Assembly (NCBI GenBank): GCA_037147235.1
Contig: JBAWVO010000015.1
Coordinates: 1-42,868, forward strand
Direction of reading: 5' to 3'
DNA from: JANXQG01 sp037147235
GTDB taxonomy: Bacteria; Planctomycetota; Planctomycetia; Pirellulales; Thermoguttaceae
DNA length: 42,868 nucleotides
Under the pieces are notes generated by a model. The model was not told the origin of the DNA. It searched no databases and saw only the letters and a program-made list of their open reading frames with translations. The translations under genes were made by a program, and so were the position numbers. Below are positions 16,586 to 25,034 of the stretch, in pieces (positions within the stretch are counted from its first letter, which is position 1; each line of letters starts with the position of its first letter).

Positions 16586-17641
16586 TTACCGTTGGAAAAT
16601 CGGCAACTGATTCTCGGGCATCTGCAAGATGATGAGGCACATGGCGGTGGAGTATTCAGATCCGTAGGTCGAACTCCAAGAACCGTCAGGCCCTTGGTGG
16701 GAGATGAGTTCATCGCGAATGGCCGGATACCAGCGTGCCCAACGCTCCCCGCCGGCCTGCCATAGGGCCTGCACGGCGTAGTAGTGGCCATATTCGTAGT
16801 ACTGCTCGCGCCGCGTGACGCCTTGCTCCGGGCGAAACTGGGTAAGATAGTCGAGGCCGCTGGTGATTTCTGCCCCTTTGTAAATACCTGCGCTGTTCAG
16901 GGCAACGATCCCGGCCGCCGAGCGCGGAAAGGAACTTTCGCCGCCGCCACTTAGCATGTAGAGGAAACCGCCGTCGCGGTTCTGGCAGCGTTTCACATAA
17001 TCGACCGCCCGATCGATAGTCTCCTTGGGAACGTGAATCCCGGCATTGTGCGCGGCGCGCAGGGCCATCACTTGGCAGACCGTCACGGAGATATCGGCGT
17101 CGTCTTTCTTGGGGTAATAGCGCCAACCACCTTCCTTATTCTGCGAATTGATGATCAGCTTGACGGCCAGGCTGAGTTTGTCGCGGAGTTCCGTTCGCTT
17201 CGACATGCCATAGCACTCGGCCAGGAAGAGCGTGGCAAAACCGTGGCTATACATCGGTCCATGGGTCGTTGGCGTCGGCTCGATAATGTAGCCACTGGGC
17301 TGGGCATTGGCCAGCAGGTAATCGACGGCCCGCTCGACGCGATCGCCGTAGGGGCCGCGGCCGGGTGTGCTTCCACCCGACATAAAGGCCATGCCGCACA
17401 GGCCGCAGATGGCGGCGTTGCCGCGCTGGACACCTTGGCCAAAGCCGCCGTCATCGTTCTGCCGGCTGGACAACCACTGAAGCCCCTGATCGATGGCTCG
17501 CTGTGCCGCCGGGTTGATCATCTCCGCCGCCGTCTTTTCCGGATCGGCCGTTTGAGCGGAAGCCTGGACAGGAAGAAGAAGTAGGATGGCCAATATTGAA
17601 TACATTGCAACCGCTTTGGGATGGCCCTTTTTGAATCTCAT
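16586..17641 (-). CDS. Secreted prenyltransferase/squalene-oxidase repeat protein
   Basis: About 351 residues. A signal peptide (AMYSILAILLLLPVQASAQ, residues ~12-30) is followed by alpha/alpha-toroid repeats of the prenyltransferase/squalene cyclase type, each marked by a GG-containing turn: QNDDGGFG, NKEGGWRY, NRDGGFLY and GPDGSWSS. Such exported proteins are common in planctomycetes; most lack the DxDD of true cyclases, and I see none here, so catalysis is doubtful. I chose the ATG at 17641, with AAGGA upstream on the coding strand; a TTG at 17665 is the alternative. It heads a probable pair with the NPCBM gene. Confidence 0.88.
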   Translation of the reverse strand: MRFKKGHPKAVAMYSILAILLLLPVQASAQTADPEKTAAEMINPAAQRAIDQGLQWLSSRQNDDGGFGQGVQRGNAAICGLCGMAFMSGGSTPGRGPYGDRVERAVDYLLANAQPSGYIIEPTPTTHGPMYSHGFATLFLAECYGMSKRTELRDKLSLAVKLIINSQNKEGGWRYYPKKDDADISVTVCQVMALRAAHNAGIHVPKETIDRAVDYVKRCQNRDGGFLYMLSGGGESSFPRSAAGIVALNSAGIYKGAEITSGLDYLTQFRPEQGVTRREQYYEYGHYYAVQALWQAGGERWARWYPAIRDELISHQGPDGSWSSTYGSEYSTAMCLIILQMPENQLPIFQR

Positions 17642-17760
17642 GGCGATTCCTTGGGGATTTGCCAATTTTGGAAAAAGCGATTATACCACATTGCCCTGCC
17701 ACCAACCATGCACGAGGCAGACCGAGAACGAAAACGCAGGTTCACTGGGCAACAGAACCA

Positions 17761-18057
17761 TCAGCGTAACTGCAATTGTATTATTATGGCAATAAAGATT
17801 GATAGAGAATAGCCGACGAGTCCCCCAAGAGCCAACCAGAAACTGAGCGACCGATTCGTTGACAGTTTGGTCTTGGCGAAATGATAGCCGCCCAGAGCTG
17901 TCCCGCAGACGAGACCGAACAAGCCAACGGTGAACACTACCTTGACATAAGGCCCAGCCAAGCTTACGAGCATGCCGAGAAGGTCAATTACGATGAGGGT
18001 CGGCACGAATAGAATCGCACAACCCGTTTTTCGTGGCTTGCGGTCGTCGTCTGACAT
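17761..18057 (-). CDS. Small membrane protein of unknown function
   Basis: About 98 residues with a charged N-terminus (MSDDDRKPRKTG) and three predicted membrane segments (roughly residues 15-37, 41-62 and 74-96). I do not recognise a family. The ATG at 18057 has AAGGGG eight bases upstream and is preferred to the ATG at 18081. It lies downstream of the membrane-LRR gene on the same strand, with one tiny frame between, so the three could be one transcript. Base composition is lower in GC than the surrounding genes. Confidence 0.6.
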   Translation of the reverse strand: MSDDDRKPRKTGCAILFVPTLIVIDLLGMLVSLAGPYVKVVFTVGLFGLVCGTALGGYHFAKTKLSTNRSLSFWLALGGLVGYSLSIFIAIIIQLQLR

Positions 18058-18067
18058 CTCATGCCCC

Positions 18068-18178
18068 TTAGTTGCCGTCATCAGGTATCAAAATAATTTG
18101 CTCAGCAGAAGAAATTCTATTCCTACGAAGACCAGCAGCAGGGTTTGCAACGGATGGCTTGGGCGTGGGGTCGGTCAT
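18068..18178 (-). CDS. Possible 36-residue peptide downstream of the LRR gene
   Basis: An ATG one base after the TGA of the LRR frame opens a 36-codon frame that starts MTDPTPKPSVANPA and ends in PDDGN. Its first residues resemble the first residues of the LRR gene product (MTDTTPK), so it may be a remnant of a second copy and not a functional peptide. There is no other support. Confidence 0.3.
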   Translation of the reverse strand: MTDPTPKPSVANPAAGLRRNRISSAEQIILIPDDGN

Positions 18179-18179
18179 G

Positions 18180-19191
18180 TCAGTGTGAAATCCAAATCTT
18201 GCAATTCGGCAATGCCTGCTGAAGTTTCTTCACGCCCTCGGTTGTAATCTGGGTGTTATAGAGGTACAAGTACTGAAGTTCCGTCAAGCCCTTGAGGTGT
18301 CCCAGCCCTGCATCCGTGATCTGGGTGCCGCTGAGCGACAAATCTGTGAGTTGGGTCAGCCCTTCGATGCTCTTTAGTCCAGCATCAGTGGCTCGAACGC
18401 CAGCGACCATCAAATGGGTTAGTCGTGTTAAGCCTTGAAGATATTCGAGTCCAGCATCGGTAACTTGATTAGGCATACCGCAAACCAAAGCAAGATACTC
18501 AAGTCGCTGCATTCCTTCGAGATATTTCAGGCCGGTGTCACTAATCTGGCATACATTGAGAGTCAAAAATTTCAGCCGAGTTTGCCCTTTGAGCTTGGCG
18601 AAGTCGGCATCCTTCACTAAATTATCCATCAGATCAAGCGAGCGGAGTTTAGTGAGGCGGGAAAGACAATCGAGAATCCTTTCCTCGTCTTCTGGGTTTC
18701 CTTCACCCTCAAAGGAATAACGGTCAAATCTAATCACGTCGTCAAAGAAGTCGTCGCCACAATAACTTCGTAGCCAGTTCGGCTCAGGCGGTTCTGGCAC
18801 TGCTGTAATACCGTTCCCAATCGTAAGCCACATGGCCCTGGAGTTGTACTATTTCTTGCACCACCTCCCGTTGCCTCTTCGATGCCTTCATCTCCACCGC
18901 CAACCAACTAAACGGTACAGCCACGGCAAAGGTCAGGATCAAGAGCGTCCGAATGCTGAATTGAAATCGCCAACGGAATAGCAGAGCAATGATGAACCAG
19001 AGGAACATCAGGAGAAATGCCACGCCCACTACCGTTACGGCAATCAACACCATCCAGCCCTTGTGGTGATTAAATCCGAACCACTGAAACCGCTCCGAGA
19101 GCCAAAGTAGGCATTCTACGACCAGGAGACCCAGGATCACTCGATCAGGCGTGAGATGGAACCAGCGGGTTTTTGGGGTTGTGTCCGTCAT
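18180..19191 (-). pseudogene. Membrane-anchored leucine-rich-repeat protein, split by a +1 frameshift
   Basis: Two overlapping frames appear to be one planctomycete-type protein. The upstream frame (19191-18784, 135 residues) has the N-terminus MTDTTPKTRWFHLTPDRVIL, three to four membrane segments (two before residue ~70, then LLILTFAVAVPFSWLAVEM), and the stalk QREVVQEIVQLQGHVAYDWE before stopping at 18784. The second frame (from 18833) continues with PEPPEPNWLRSYCGDDFFDD and then about six leucine-rich repeats of the xITDAGLxxLxGLTxLxxLxL type, ending at 18180. In the family, stalk and WLR..GDDFF segments are continuous. Removing one base between about 18784 and 18830 would join them. It may be a true mutation, a sequencing error, or less likely programmed frameshifting. 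Confidence 0.75.
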
Positions 19192-19471
19192 TCCCGCATT
19201 ATAACCGATTCACGAAGGCGATTGGAGTCCTTCCGGAAGCCGCAAGATCGGTTTCACGAGGTTGACCAAGCGGATTGCGGGATAGCTCCAAAACCGCTAT
19301 AATGGCTGCTGACCGAACAAGAAGGAACAGCAAGTTGAAGCGGAAGGAAAAGTAGGGGAATGGTGAAGGGTGACTTCCGCAACTTCACGCATCGAAACCA
19401 TGATGTCCAAGCCCGATCTTATGGAAGATTTCCTGCGGCGGTTTTATGGGGAGCGGGAAGTGAAGTAAACC
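19192..19471. other. Intergenic region with one doubtful micro-ORF
   Basis: About 280 bp between the divergent LRR gene and the unknown gene at 19472. It should hold both promoters, but I cannot identify convincing boxes. A 22-codon frame at 19400-19468 (MMSKPDLMEDFLRRFYGERE...) ends three bases before the ATG of the next gene and could be a leader peptide; this is speculative. Confidence 0.35.
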
Positions 19472-20182
19472 ATGCGAATTATTTCGGATTTTCATGACTA
19501 CTATGATGCGGTGCAGGCCACGGGTCAGGACCAAACGGTGGTTTATCTACGTAAAAGAAAGGAGGTAGAACTGAACCACAACAGCTTTGACTTTCCTGTC
19601 TTTGGGCAACTGTATGGTTATTCCGGCGTGCTTGTCGTGCATATCGTTGTGGGGTTCTGCGGTAAGGTTTATCCGATTCTTCAATTGTCGTATCAACGTC
19701 GGTCTGAACCTAACCCCGATATCGCTTTGTGTTATACGCTCTCGGAGGTAGACACTTTCATCGAGCATCATTGCAAGAAGCGTGAGATTGAGGCGTATCG
19801 TTCAAAACCTCGTCGATGGGGATTCGAGGATAACCTTTGGCCCCGTGAGCAAAGGCGAGAGAAGTTCGAGGAGTTCTTTGGCACCTACGCTGCGAAACAA
19901 TCTACCTTCGGCGGTCTTTTTTTGGAAAGTGGCTGTCCAATTTTTGTTGCCTCATCGTGGCAGGGTAAACGTAACCGTGAGTATAAGATCGTGTACAACG
20001 AGTGCCTGAAGGATTTGGAGTTTTTCAAGCTCATCGACACGTTTACGGCCTTCCAGGAGCTTCAAATGTATTTTGGAGCTATGGCTCAGCCCAACAAGCC
20101 AATCCCTCATATTTCTGACAAAGATATGGTATCCATCAAGGGATTCGACAAGTGGAGCTTTCGGAATCCACCCGCCAAATAG
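19472..20182 (+). CDS. Conserved-looking hypothetical protein beginning MRIISDFHDYYD
   Basis: A 236-residue soluble protein without signal peptide or membrane segment. The N-terminus, ISDFHDYYDAVQATGQDQTVVYLRK, resembles a family of hypothetical proteins seen scattered in bacterial and phage genomes, but I know no function. A charged, Arg/Glu-rich middle (RREKFEEFFGTYAAKQ) and a C-terminal region with FKLIDTFTAFQELQMYFG suggest an alpha/beta fold. The gene is visibly lower in GC than its neighbours and stands alone on the plus strand, both hints of horizontal transfer. Its TAG (20180-20182) abuts the convergent stop at 20183. Confidence 0.75.
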   Translation: MRIISDFHDYYDAVQATGQDQTVVYLRKRKEVELNHNSFDFPVFGQLYGYSGVLVVHIVVGFCGKVYPILQLSYQRRSEPNPDIALCYTLSEVDTFIEHHCKKREIEAYRSKPRRWGFEDNLWPREQRREKFEEFFGTYAAKQSTFGGLFLESGCPIFVASSWQGKRNREYKIVYNECLKDLEFFKLIDTFTAFQELQMYFGAMAQPNKPIPHISDKDMVSIKGFDKWSFRNPPAK

Positions 20183-20935
20183 TCATCGTGTCTTCCCCGA
20201 ATCGGGCTGATCTTCCGACAGGCGGCGGAAATAGTCTTCGATTTCCAACTCGTACTCCGGCAGGAAGTACTCGCTGGGTAATTCGAGCATCTTTTGGCGA
20301 TTGTGCTGCTGCAATTCCGCGCGGAAAGTCTCGATCATCTGCTCACGTGCCTTCGCCGCCTCCTCGGCACGAATATCCTCGGGCTTACGACGGATTTGCG
20401 AATTGCTTTCCTGCGCGGCCGCCGGAGGATTCTCAGGGGCCTTTCCCGGGTTCTGTGCCGGCTTCTTATTGCCATTGCCCGTAGGCTTGCGGCCGTTGGA
20501 CTTTTTGCCGCTGTTGGGTCCAAATTTCTTTGCTTGCTCGATCAATTTTTCCAGGTCCGAAACGATCTGCCGCTGCAAGTGTTGCGTCACCGCGCCGGAA
20601 TCGCGCAGGTTGAGACGAGGCGGAACCTCGCTCATCGTCTCGGCGACTTGCAGGAGCGGATTCTTCGGCTTGCCTTCCCGTTGGGCTGCGGAGCCAAGTT
20701 CCTTTTGTAGCTTCTTCTGCATATTCTCGACGGCACTCCCCTTGCCGTCAGGCTTGGCCGGATCGCCCAGCAGTTCGCGATCATAGTCATCGCCGACCTT
20801 AGAATTCAGACTATCGCGGAGCTGATTATCGGTCGATGGCGGCAGGTCGGCGGCGAAAGCGAGAGAGCCGACCAAAAAAAGAAGGAGGAATTGAAAATTG
20901 AAAATTGGGAAGACAAGCCATCGAGGTGAAACCAT
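20183..20935 (-). CDS. Secreted protein of unknown function, partner of the DUF4175-like gene
   Basis: About 250 residues: a signal peptide (hydrophobic FQFLLLFLVGSLAFA), then a charged, helical region (KLQKELGSAAQ..., QRQIVSDLEKLIEQAKKFG), a Lys/Pro/Asn-rich low-complexity linker, and a helical C-terminus ending FLPEYELEIEDYFRRL. It follows the large DUF4175-like gene. Two starts are possible. The ATG at 21055 overlaps the preceding stop as ATGA and has GGGAGAA upstream, but the extra 40 residues are encoded by an AATTGAAAATTG repeat. The ATG at 20935 gives a normal signal peptide but lacks a Shine-Dalgarno. I prefer 20935. Even then, the residues PIFNFQF come from the second arm of the repeat. 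Confidence 0.72.
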   Translation of the reverse strand: MVSPRWLVFPIFNFQFLLLFLVGSLAFAADLPPSTDNQLRDSLNSKVGDDYDRELLGDPAKPDGKGSAVENMQKKLQKELGSAAQREGKPKNPLLQVAETMSEVPPRLNLRDSGAVTQHLQRQIVSDLEKLIEQAKKFGPNSGKKSNGRKPTGNGNKKPAQNPGKAPENPPAAAQESNSQIRRKPEDIRAEEAAKAREQMIETFRAELQQHNRQKMLELPSEYFLPEYELEIEDYFRRLSEDQPDSGKTR

Positions 20936-21047
20936 GCTGGCCCGGTTGGAGATCGCTGCCGACAGTGAACCTCGCCCCAGCGGTCGATGGCCCCCCTCCC
21001 CCCGCCAATTTGCAATTTTCAATTTGCAATTTTCAATTTTCAATTTC
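20889..21047. repeat. Inverted pair of AATTGAAAATTG repeats (family R9)
   Basis: AATTGAAAATTGAAAATTGG (20889-20908) faces a longer complementary tandem of CAATTTTCAATTTGCAATTT type at 21005-21047, with about 95 bp between. The structure overlaps the signal peptide of the secreted protein and the end of the DUF4175-like gene's intergenic space. Confidence 0.85.
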
Positions 21048-21051
21048 TTTC

Positions 21052-24000
21052 TCATCGCTGCTTCTCCCTCGGCTCGTTCAGTTCCTTCGCATTCTCCGTC
21101 GGCTCGCCGTTTTCGGGTGGTTGCGGACGAAGGAGCTGAAAGGTCAACTCGGCTAGGCGGCCTTGCTCTTCCGACAATCGCGAGTATTGTTCGCGAAGTT
21201 CTTCGGTCGGTTTGCCGGCGGCTTCGGCCTGATTCAATTGCTGCGTGCGCAGGTTTAGATCTTCCTGCAAGAGCTTTAAGAGCTTCAGTTGGGCCAGCGG
21301 CAATACGCCACCGCCTCCGGAATCAGGTTTGTTTTTTCCCGGATTCGCCGGATCATCTTCGCTTGCGGTTTCGCCCGGCTTTTCTGCTTCCATGGCCATA
21401 AGGAGCAAGTTCAGTCGGTCGATGGCGTTCTGCTCGGCCTGCTGGGTCGTGGGGCCTGTCTGCCGCTGCTGAAGCAGTGCGGAGGCCCGCCCCATCTCGC
21501 CAACGGCAGCCGACAGGGCCATACGGAAAATGTTGACCGGCTCGAGCGATTGCATCACCCGGCCCGTCTCGTCGCGGAGCAGTTCTTGCTGATGGGCCAG
21601 TTCCAACAGGCTGGAAACCTGGGTGCGGTTCAGCGGGCCAACGCGCTCAAGGCCCGCGAATTCGCGAGTTTCAGCCGCGATTTTTTCCTCCTGACGATGG
21701 AGGTGCTTGATGGTGTCCTGTAAACGTGCCTGCTGTTCCATGGCCAGTTGGGCCTCGATTTCAAAACGCTTGGCGCGGAGAAGCCGGGCGGCATCGTTGA
21801 GGGCATTCTCCGCCTCCTTGGCGCGGCGGCTTGCTCCTTGGTGATCGCCAGCCTTGCCCGCTCGGCTACCCTGATCCATAAGCCCGGCAGCTTGGCCTGC
21901 GGTGTTGGCTGCTTCCTCGGCCAGCAATCGCTCCAGCCGCCGGCTGAGTTGTAGGGTCTGCTGGCGAAGCTCCCCCTGTTGACGGGCCAGTTCCTGTAGT
22001 TCAGCCTTCTGTCTCTGACTCAGGGGAGCCGGTGAGTCGGGCGGGTTTGCAGTTTCGTCAATCTTGCGACGGAGGCCCTCTTGTTGCGTGCGAAGCGAGT
22101 TGAGATCCTTGTCGGCCTCGCCGAGTTTCTTGGTAAGGCGTCCCAATTCCTGTCGACGGTTGTTCGCCAAAATATCGAGCACATCTTGCACGTTCCGCAA
22201 AACTCTCTGCTGATCGGCAGGAGCAAGACCCAGTCCATTGTTGCGGATATTGCCACCCGCCATGGACATATCCGCGGCAATCGCGAGTTGCCGGGCTTCC
22301 GTCACGGCGTCGGCCAAGGTTCCGGCCACCAGCGGTTCGCTCGGCCCCAGTGCGGCGACGGTTTGTTCCATCTCCTCCTCCAGTCGCATTTCACGCCGGG
22401 CCAGTTCAAACTGATGCTCCGCCAAGATTTTCAAGTCGGCCGATTCCTGCGACGTCAATTCCTTCAGGTCACGGCCAACCGTCTGCGCGCCCAGGGCAGT
22501 TGTATTGCGAGCCAACTCTTCTTGGTCCCTGAGAAGCTGGGCCACCTCGCGGTGGAAGCGGCGGTAGTCGTCCCATTGACGCAACCGAGCCAGCAGCCCT
22601 TCTAGCGACGCGATGACTTGTTGCTGATGCTCGCCCGCACTGGCAAGGTACGATTCGCTCTGGGCATCGCGTCCCACGGGAGGCGGTGTCGATTGCAAGC
22701 GGATCTGCGAAGCTTTTATCGCAGTGGTCAGCTCCCTGCCGATCTGGGAAAGATGTTCGCGCTGGAGGCGATCAAACTCGGCCAGCAGCCCTTCCAAGCG
22801 TCGCTGGAAATCGGGGTTGTCAACGCAATTGCTCTCCAGGTCGGCCAACAGCCCAAGCACCTGCATGGGCAAGCCATCGGTTCGGCTGGTCAGGCTGCGC
22901 ACAACCTCGCGCTGGTTGAACTCCGCAGCCTGCAATCGATCGATGTTGGCCTGCTCGAGGCCCGTGGACTCGTGCAGCCGGATCTCCAACATTCGGACTT
23001 GGCTGCGGGCGTCGCGCTGGAGTTGCAGCACACGGGCCAATTCCACCAGAATCTGGCCCTGTCGCACAGCCATTCGCTCCAGTAATTGGTCAGACGTGAT
23101 GACGCTCAATAATCGCGAATCGCTTCGGCCAGTCTGCGGGCGATAATCGGTGGCCACCGCATGGCAGGTCAGTTGCATGCCGGGGGCAAGCTGAAATCCT
23201 GAAAGTTCGACCGCGCGGTCGAACGTCATGGGTGCGCCCGTCGCGCCCGTATCGAAGGCCAAGGGGGACGAGGGCGAAGGCTTGTCGGGTCCGTTGAAAA
23301 GATAAACTGTTTTTTCCTTCGTCACCTTGGCATCTGACCGACTGAGAACCAGCACGACCTGCCGGAGGGCCATGTCATCGCCGGCCCGAACGCGAAAGTT
23401 GACGATCGCCCTTTCCGTGACGAAGAGGTCGCTGGCGGGCTGCTCAATGACCACGCTGGGCGGGGCGTCGGTCAGCACCCGAAACTGCCAGCTTTCATCC
23501 CCCCCTCCCGCGACACCGTCAACGTCGATCAGTTGAAACGTGTAGCCAATCGATTTCTCCACGATCAGCTCGTGCGACGCGTCAGCCACAAGTACTTCAG
23601 GCTTTCCAGCCTGAAATGCATCGAGCGAAGGTTTTCCTATATGGAACGTCAGCCCATCGTTTTCGATTTCGATGGGAAGGACGCGGCCGTCGTCAAATCG
23701 TAGTTTGCTCGCTGGCTTGAGTCGCTTGGTCGCTTTGCCGGCAAGTTCCACGCGCGAACCGGCCAAAAGCGGCCGGGGCGACGTTGCCTCGCGATTTTCT
23801 TCGGGCCAAGTCGTGTAGCTGGGAGGAGTGATTTTGAGCGTCAGCGAACGGACCGCCGGCGGCTCGGGCGGGTCGATGACCTGGACTTCAGTCCAATTCA
23901 TGTTCTGATCATCGCCACCCGTAAAGCAGAACTCCAGCGAAGAAGTCATATTTTCACGCCGTGCGACCATGGCTTTGCCCAACAATTGCATCGGCTCGGT

Positions 24001-24729
24001 TTCTTCTCTCGTCCTTCCTTGAGCATCCGTAAGACGATAGTGGATGTGGCAGTCGGGCGGCAGGGGAGCATCCCGAGTGTCGATCACTTCGACCTCCAAC
24101 GGCTGACCACGAACGACTGTCTTGACCGGTTGCCGCAGGCCGAGGTGCGTCTTCTGGGGCCACTCGGCCGTACCCAGTGGAAATGCCAAGCGGGCCAAGG
24201 CTGTACGTATTACCGATACATCAGCTACCGCCAAAAAGGCGGCCAGCAGGCAAACCACCAAGGCAGCCAAGGCCGACCGCAGTGCCGGCCGCCGATCGAG
24301 CACCGCGCCAAAATCGAGACCCTCGCTCGCGGCAACCGCCTGGTTGATCGCTGCTCGCCGCATGGTGGCCGAACCGGCCGCTGCGTTATCTTCCGGCTGC
24401 CGGAGAAACTCCACCGCGCTGGCCAAGCGATCTTTGACCGCAGGGAAACATGCCTCAATATGCAAGGCCACGTCGGTTTCGCTCAGACGGGCATTGACCA
24501 ATCTCCGCACGGCCAGGTATCCCGTCCAAACGAAAACGCCCAGAATGGCCACGGCAAAGACGACCAGCACCCCCCGGTCCCGAAACCGGACCCAATAGTC
24601 GATTCCTCCCAGCGCGATCACTATCGCCAGCACCGCCGCCATGATCACGCTCAGTCCACGGATTGCCAACAGTCGCACGACGCGGCTTCGCAATGTCTGG
24701 ATTCGTTGTTGAAGTGGATGGGAGTGCAT
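21052..24729 (-). CDS. Large DUF4175-like membrane protein with coiled coils
   Basis: A 1225-residue protein. Two membrane segments near the N-terminus (about residues 22-45 and 52-75), a third near 150-172, then a periplasmic-type beta region to about residue 590 with Ig-like features (SLTLKITPPSYT, PPSVVIEQPASDLFVTE), and a very long Gln/Glu/Arg-rich coiled-coil region to a Pro/Asn/Glu-rich tail. This is the layout of DUF4175-type proteins that accompany MoxR/DUF58/vWA genes in planctomycetes and bacteroidetes; envelope function is inferred only. An 18-bp palindrome of family R6 is embedded in frame at 23597-23614, encoding part of AFQAGKPEV. The ATG at 24729 starts the first conserved helix. 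Confidence 0.78.
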   Translation of the reverse strand: MHSHPLQQRIQTLRSRVVRLLAIRGLSVIMAAVLAIVIALGGIDYWVRFRDRGVLVVFAVAILGVFVWTGYLAVRRLVNARLSETDVALHIEACFPAVKDRLASAVEFLRQPEDNAAAGSATMRRAAINQAVAASEGLDFGAVLDRRPALRSALAALVVCLLAAFLAVADVSVIRTALARLAFPLGTAEWPQKTHLGLRQPVKTVVRGQPLEVEVIDTRDAPLPPDCHIHYRLTDAQGRTREETEPMQLLGKAMVARRENMTSSLEFCFTGGDDQNMNWTEVQVIDPPEPPAVRSLTLKITPPSYTTWPEENREATSPRPLLAGSRVELAGKATKRLKPASKLRFDDGRVLPIEIENDGLTFHIGKPSLDAFQAGKPEVLVADASHELIVEKSIGYTFQLIDVDGVAGGGDESWQFRVLTDAPPSVVIEQPASDLFVTERAIVNFRVRAGDDMALRQVVLVLSRSDAKVTKEKTVYLFNGPDKPSPSSPLAFDTGATGAPMTFDRAVELSGFQLAPGMQLTCHAVATDYRPQTGRSDSRLLSVITSDQLLERMAVRQGQILVELARVLQLQRDARSQVRMLEIRLHESTGLEQANIDRLQAAEFNQREVVRSLTSRTDGLPMQVLGLLADLESNCVDNPDFQRRLEGLLAEFDRLQREHLSQIGRELTTAIKASQIRLQSTPPPVGRDAQSESYLASAGEHQQQVIASLEGLLARLRQWDDYRRFHREVAQLLRDQEELARNTTALGAQTVGRDLKELTSQESADLKILAEHQFELARREMRLEEEMEQTVAALGPSEPLVAGTLADAVTEARQLAIAADMSMAGGNIRNNGLGLAPADQQRVLRNVQDVLDILANNRRQELGRLTKKLGEADKDLNSLRTQQEGLRRKIDETANPPDSPAPLSQRQKAELQELARQQGELRQQTLQLSRRLERLLAEEAANTAGQAAGLMDQGSRAGKAGDHQGASRRAKEAENALNDAARLLRAKRFEIEAQLAMEQQARLQDTIKHLHRQEEKIAAETREFAGLERVGPLNRTQVSSLLELAHQQELLRDETGRVMQSLEPVNIFRMALSAAVGEMGRASALLQQRQTGPTTQQAEQNAIDRLNLLLMAMEAEKPGETASEDDPANPGKNKPDSGGGGVLPLAQLKLLKLLQEDLNLRTQQLNQAEAAGKPTEELREQYSRLSEEQGRLAELTFQLLRPQPPENGEPTENAKELNEPREKQR
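23597..23614. repeat. R6 palindrome core inside the DUF4175-like coding sequence
   Basis: On the gene strand the sequence TCAGGCTGGAAAGCCTGA is identical to the core of the intergenic hairpin at 9001-9064. It is a near-perfect palindrome, in frame, and followed by AGTACTT where the intergenic copy has CCTACTT. Confidence 0.75.
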
Positions 24730-24750
24730 GGGGAAAGGGAAAGAATATCC

Positions 24751-24867
24751 GAATGACGAATGACGAATGACGAAACAAATACAAGTTCAAATGTGGAAAT
24801 CCGAAACTTCAGTCATTAGAGCCTCTTCCTATTTTGAATTTGTTTAGAATTTTGTCATTCGTCATTT
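24751..24867. repeat. Inverted pair of GAATGACGAATGACG repeats (family R10)
   Basis: GAATGACGAATGACGAATGA at 24751 begins one arm, which continues into AAACAAATACAAGTTCAAA. The other arm (TTTTGAATTTGTTTAGAATT then GTCATTCGTCATTT, ending 24867) is its imperfect complement. The rest of the 24730-25034 gap shows no gene. Confidence 0.8.
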
Positions 24868-25034
24868 ATACATTCTCCATGCCGAAGCACGACTAGGCAA
24901 GAAGAAACGCACTATCTCCATACTACGCCTTGATTTCCGGCGAGACTGATTAGTTCCATCGGGCATTCGGGTGTCGAACCGACCGCCAGCCGTGTCGGAA
25001 AGAACGACAGCCAAAGAGAGATTGCAATTCTCCC

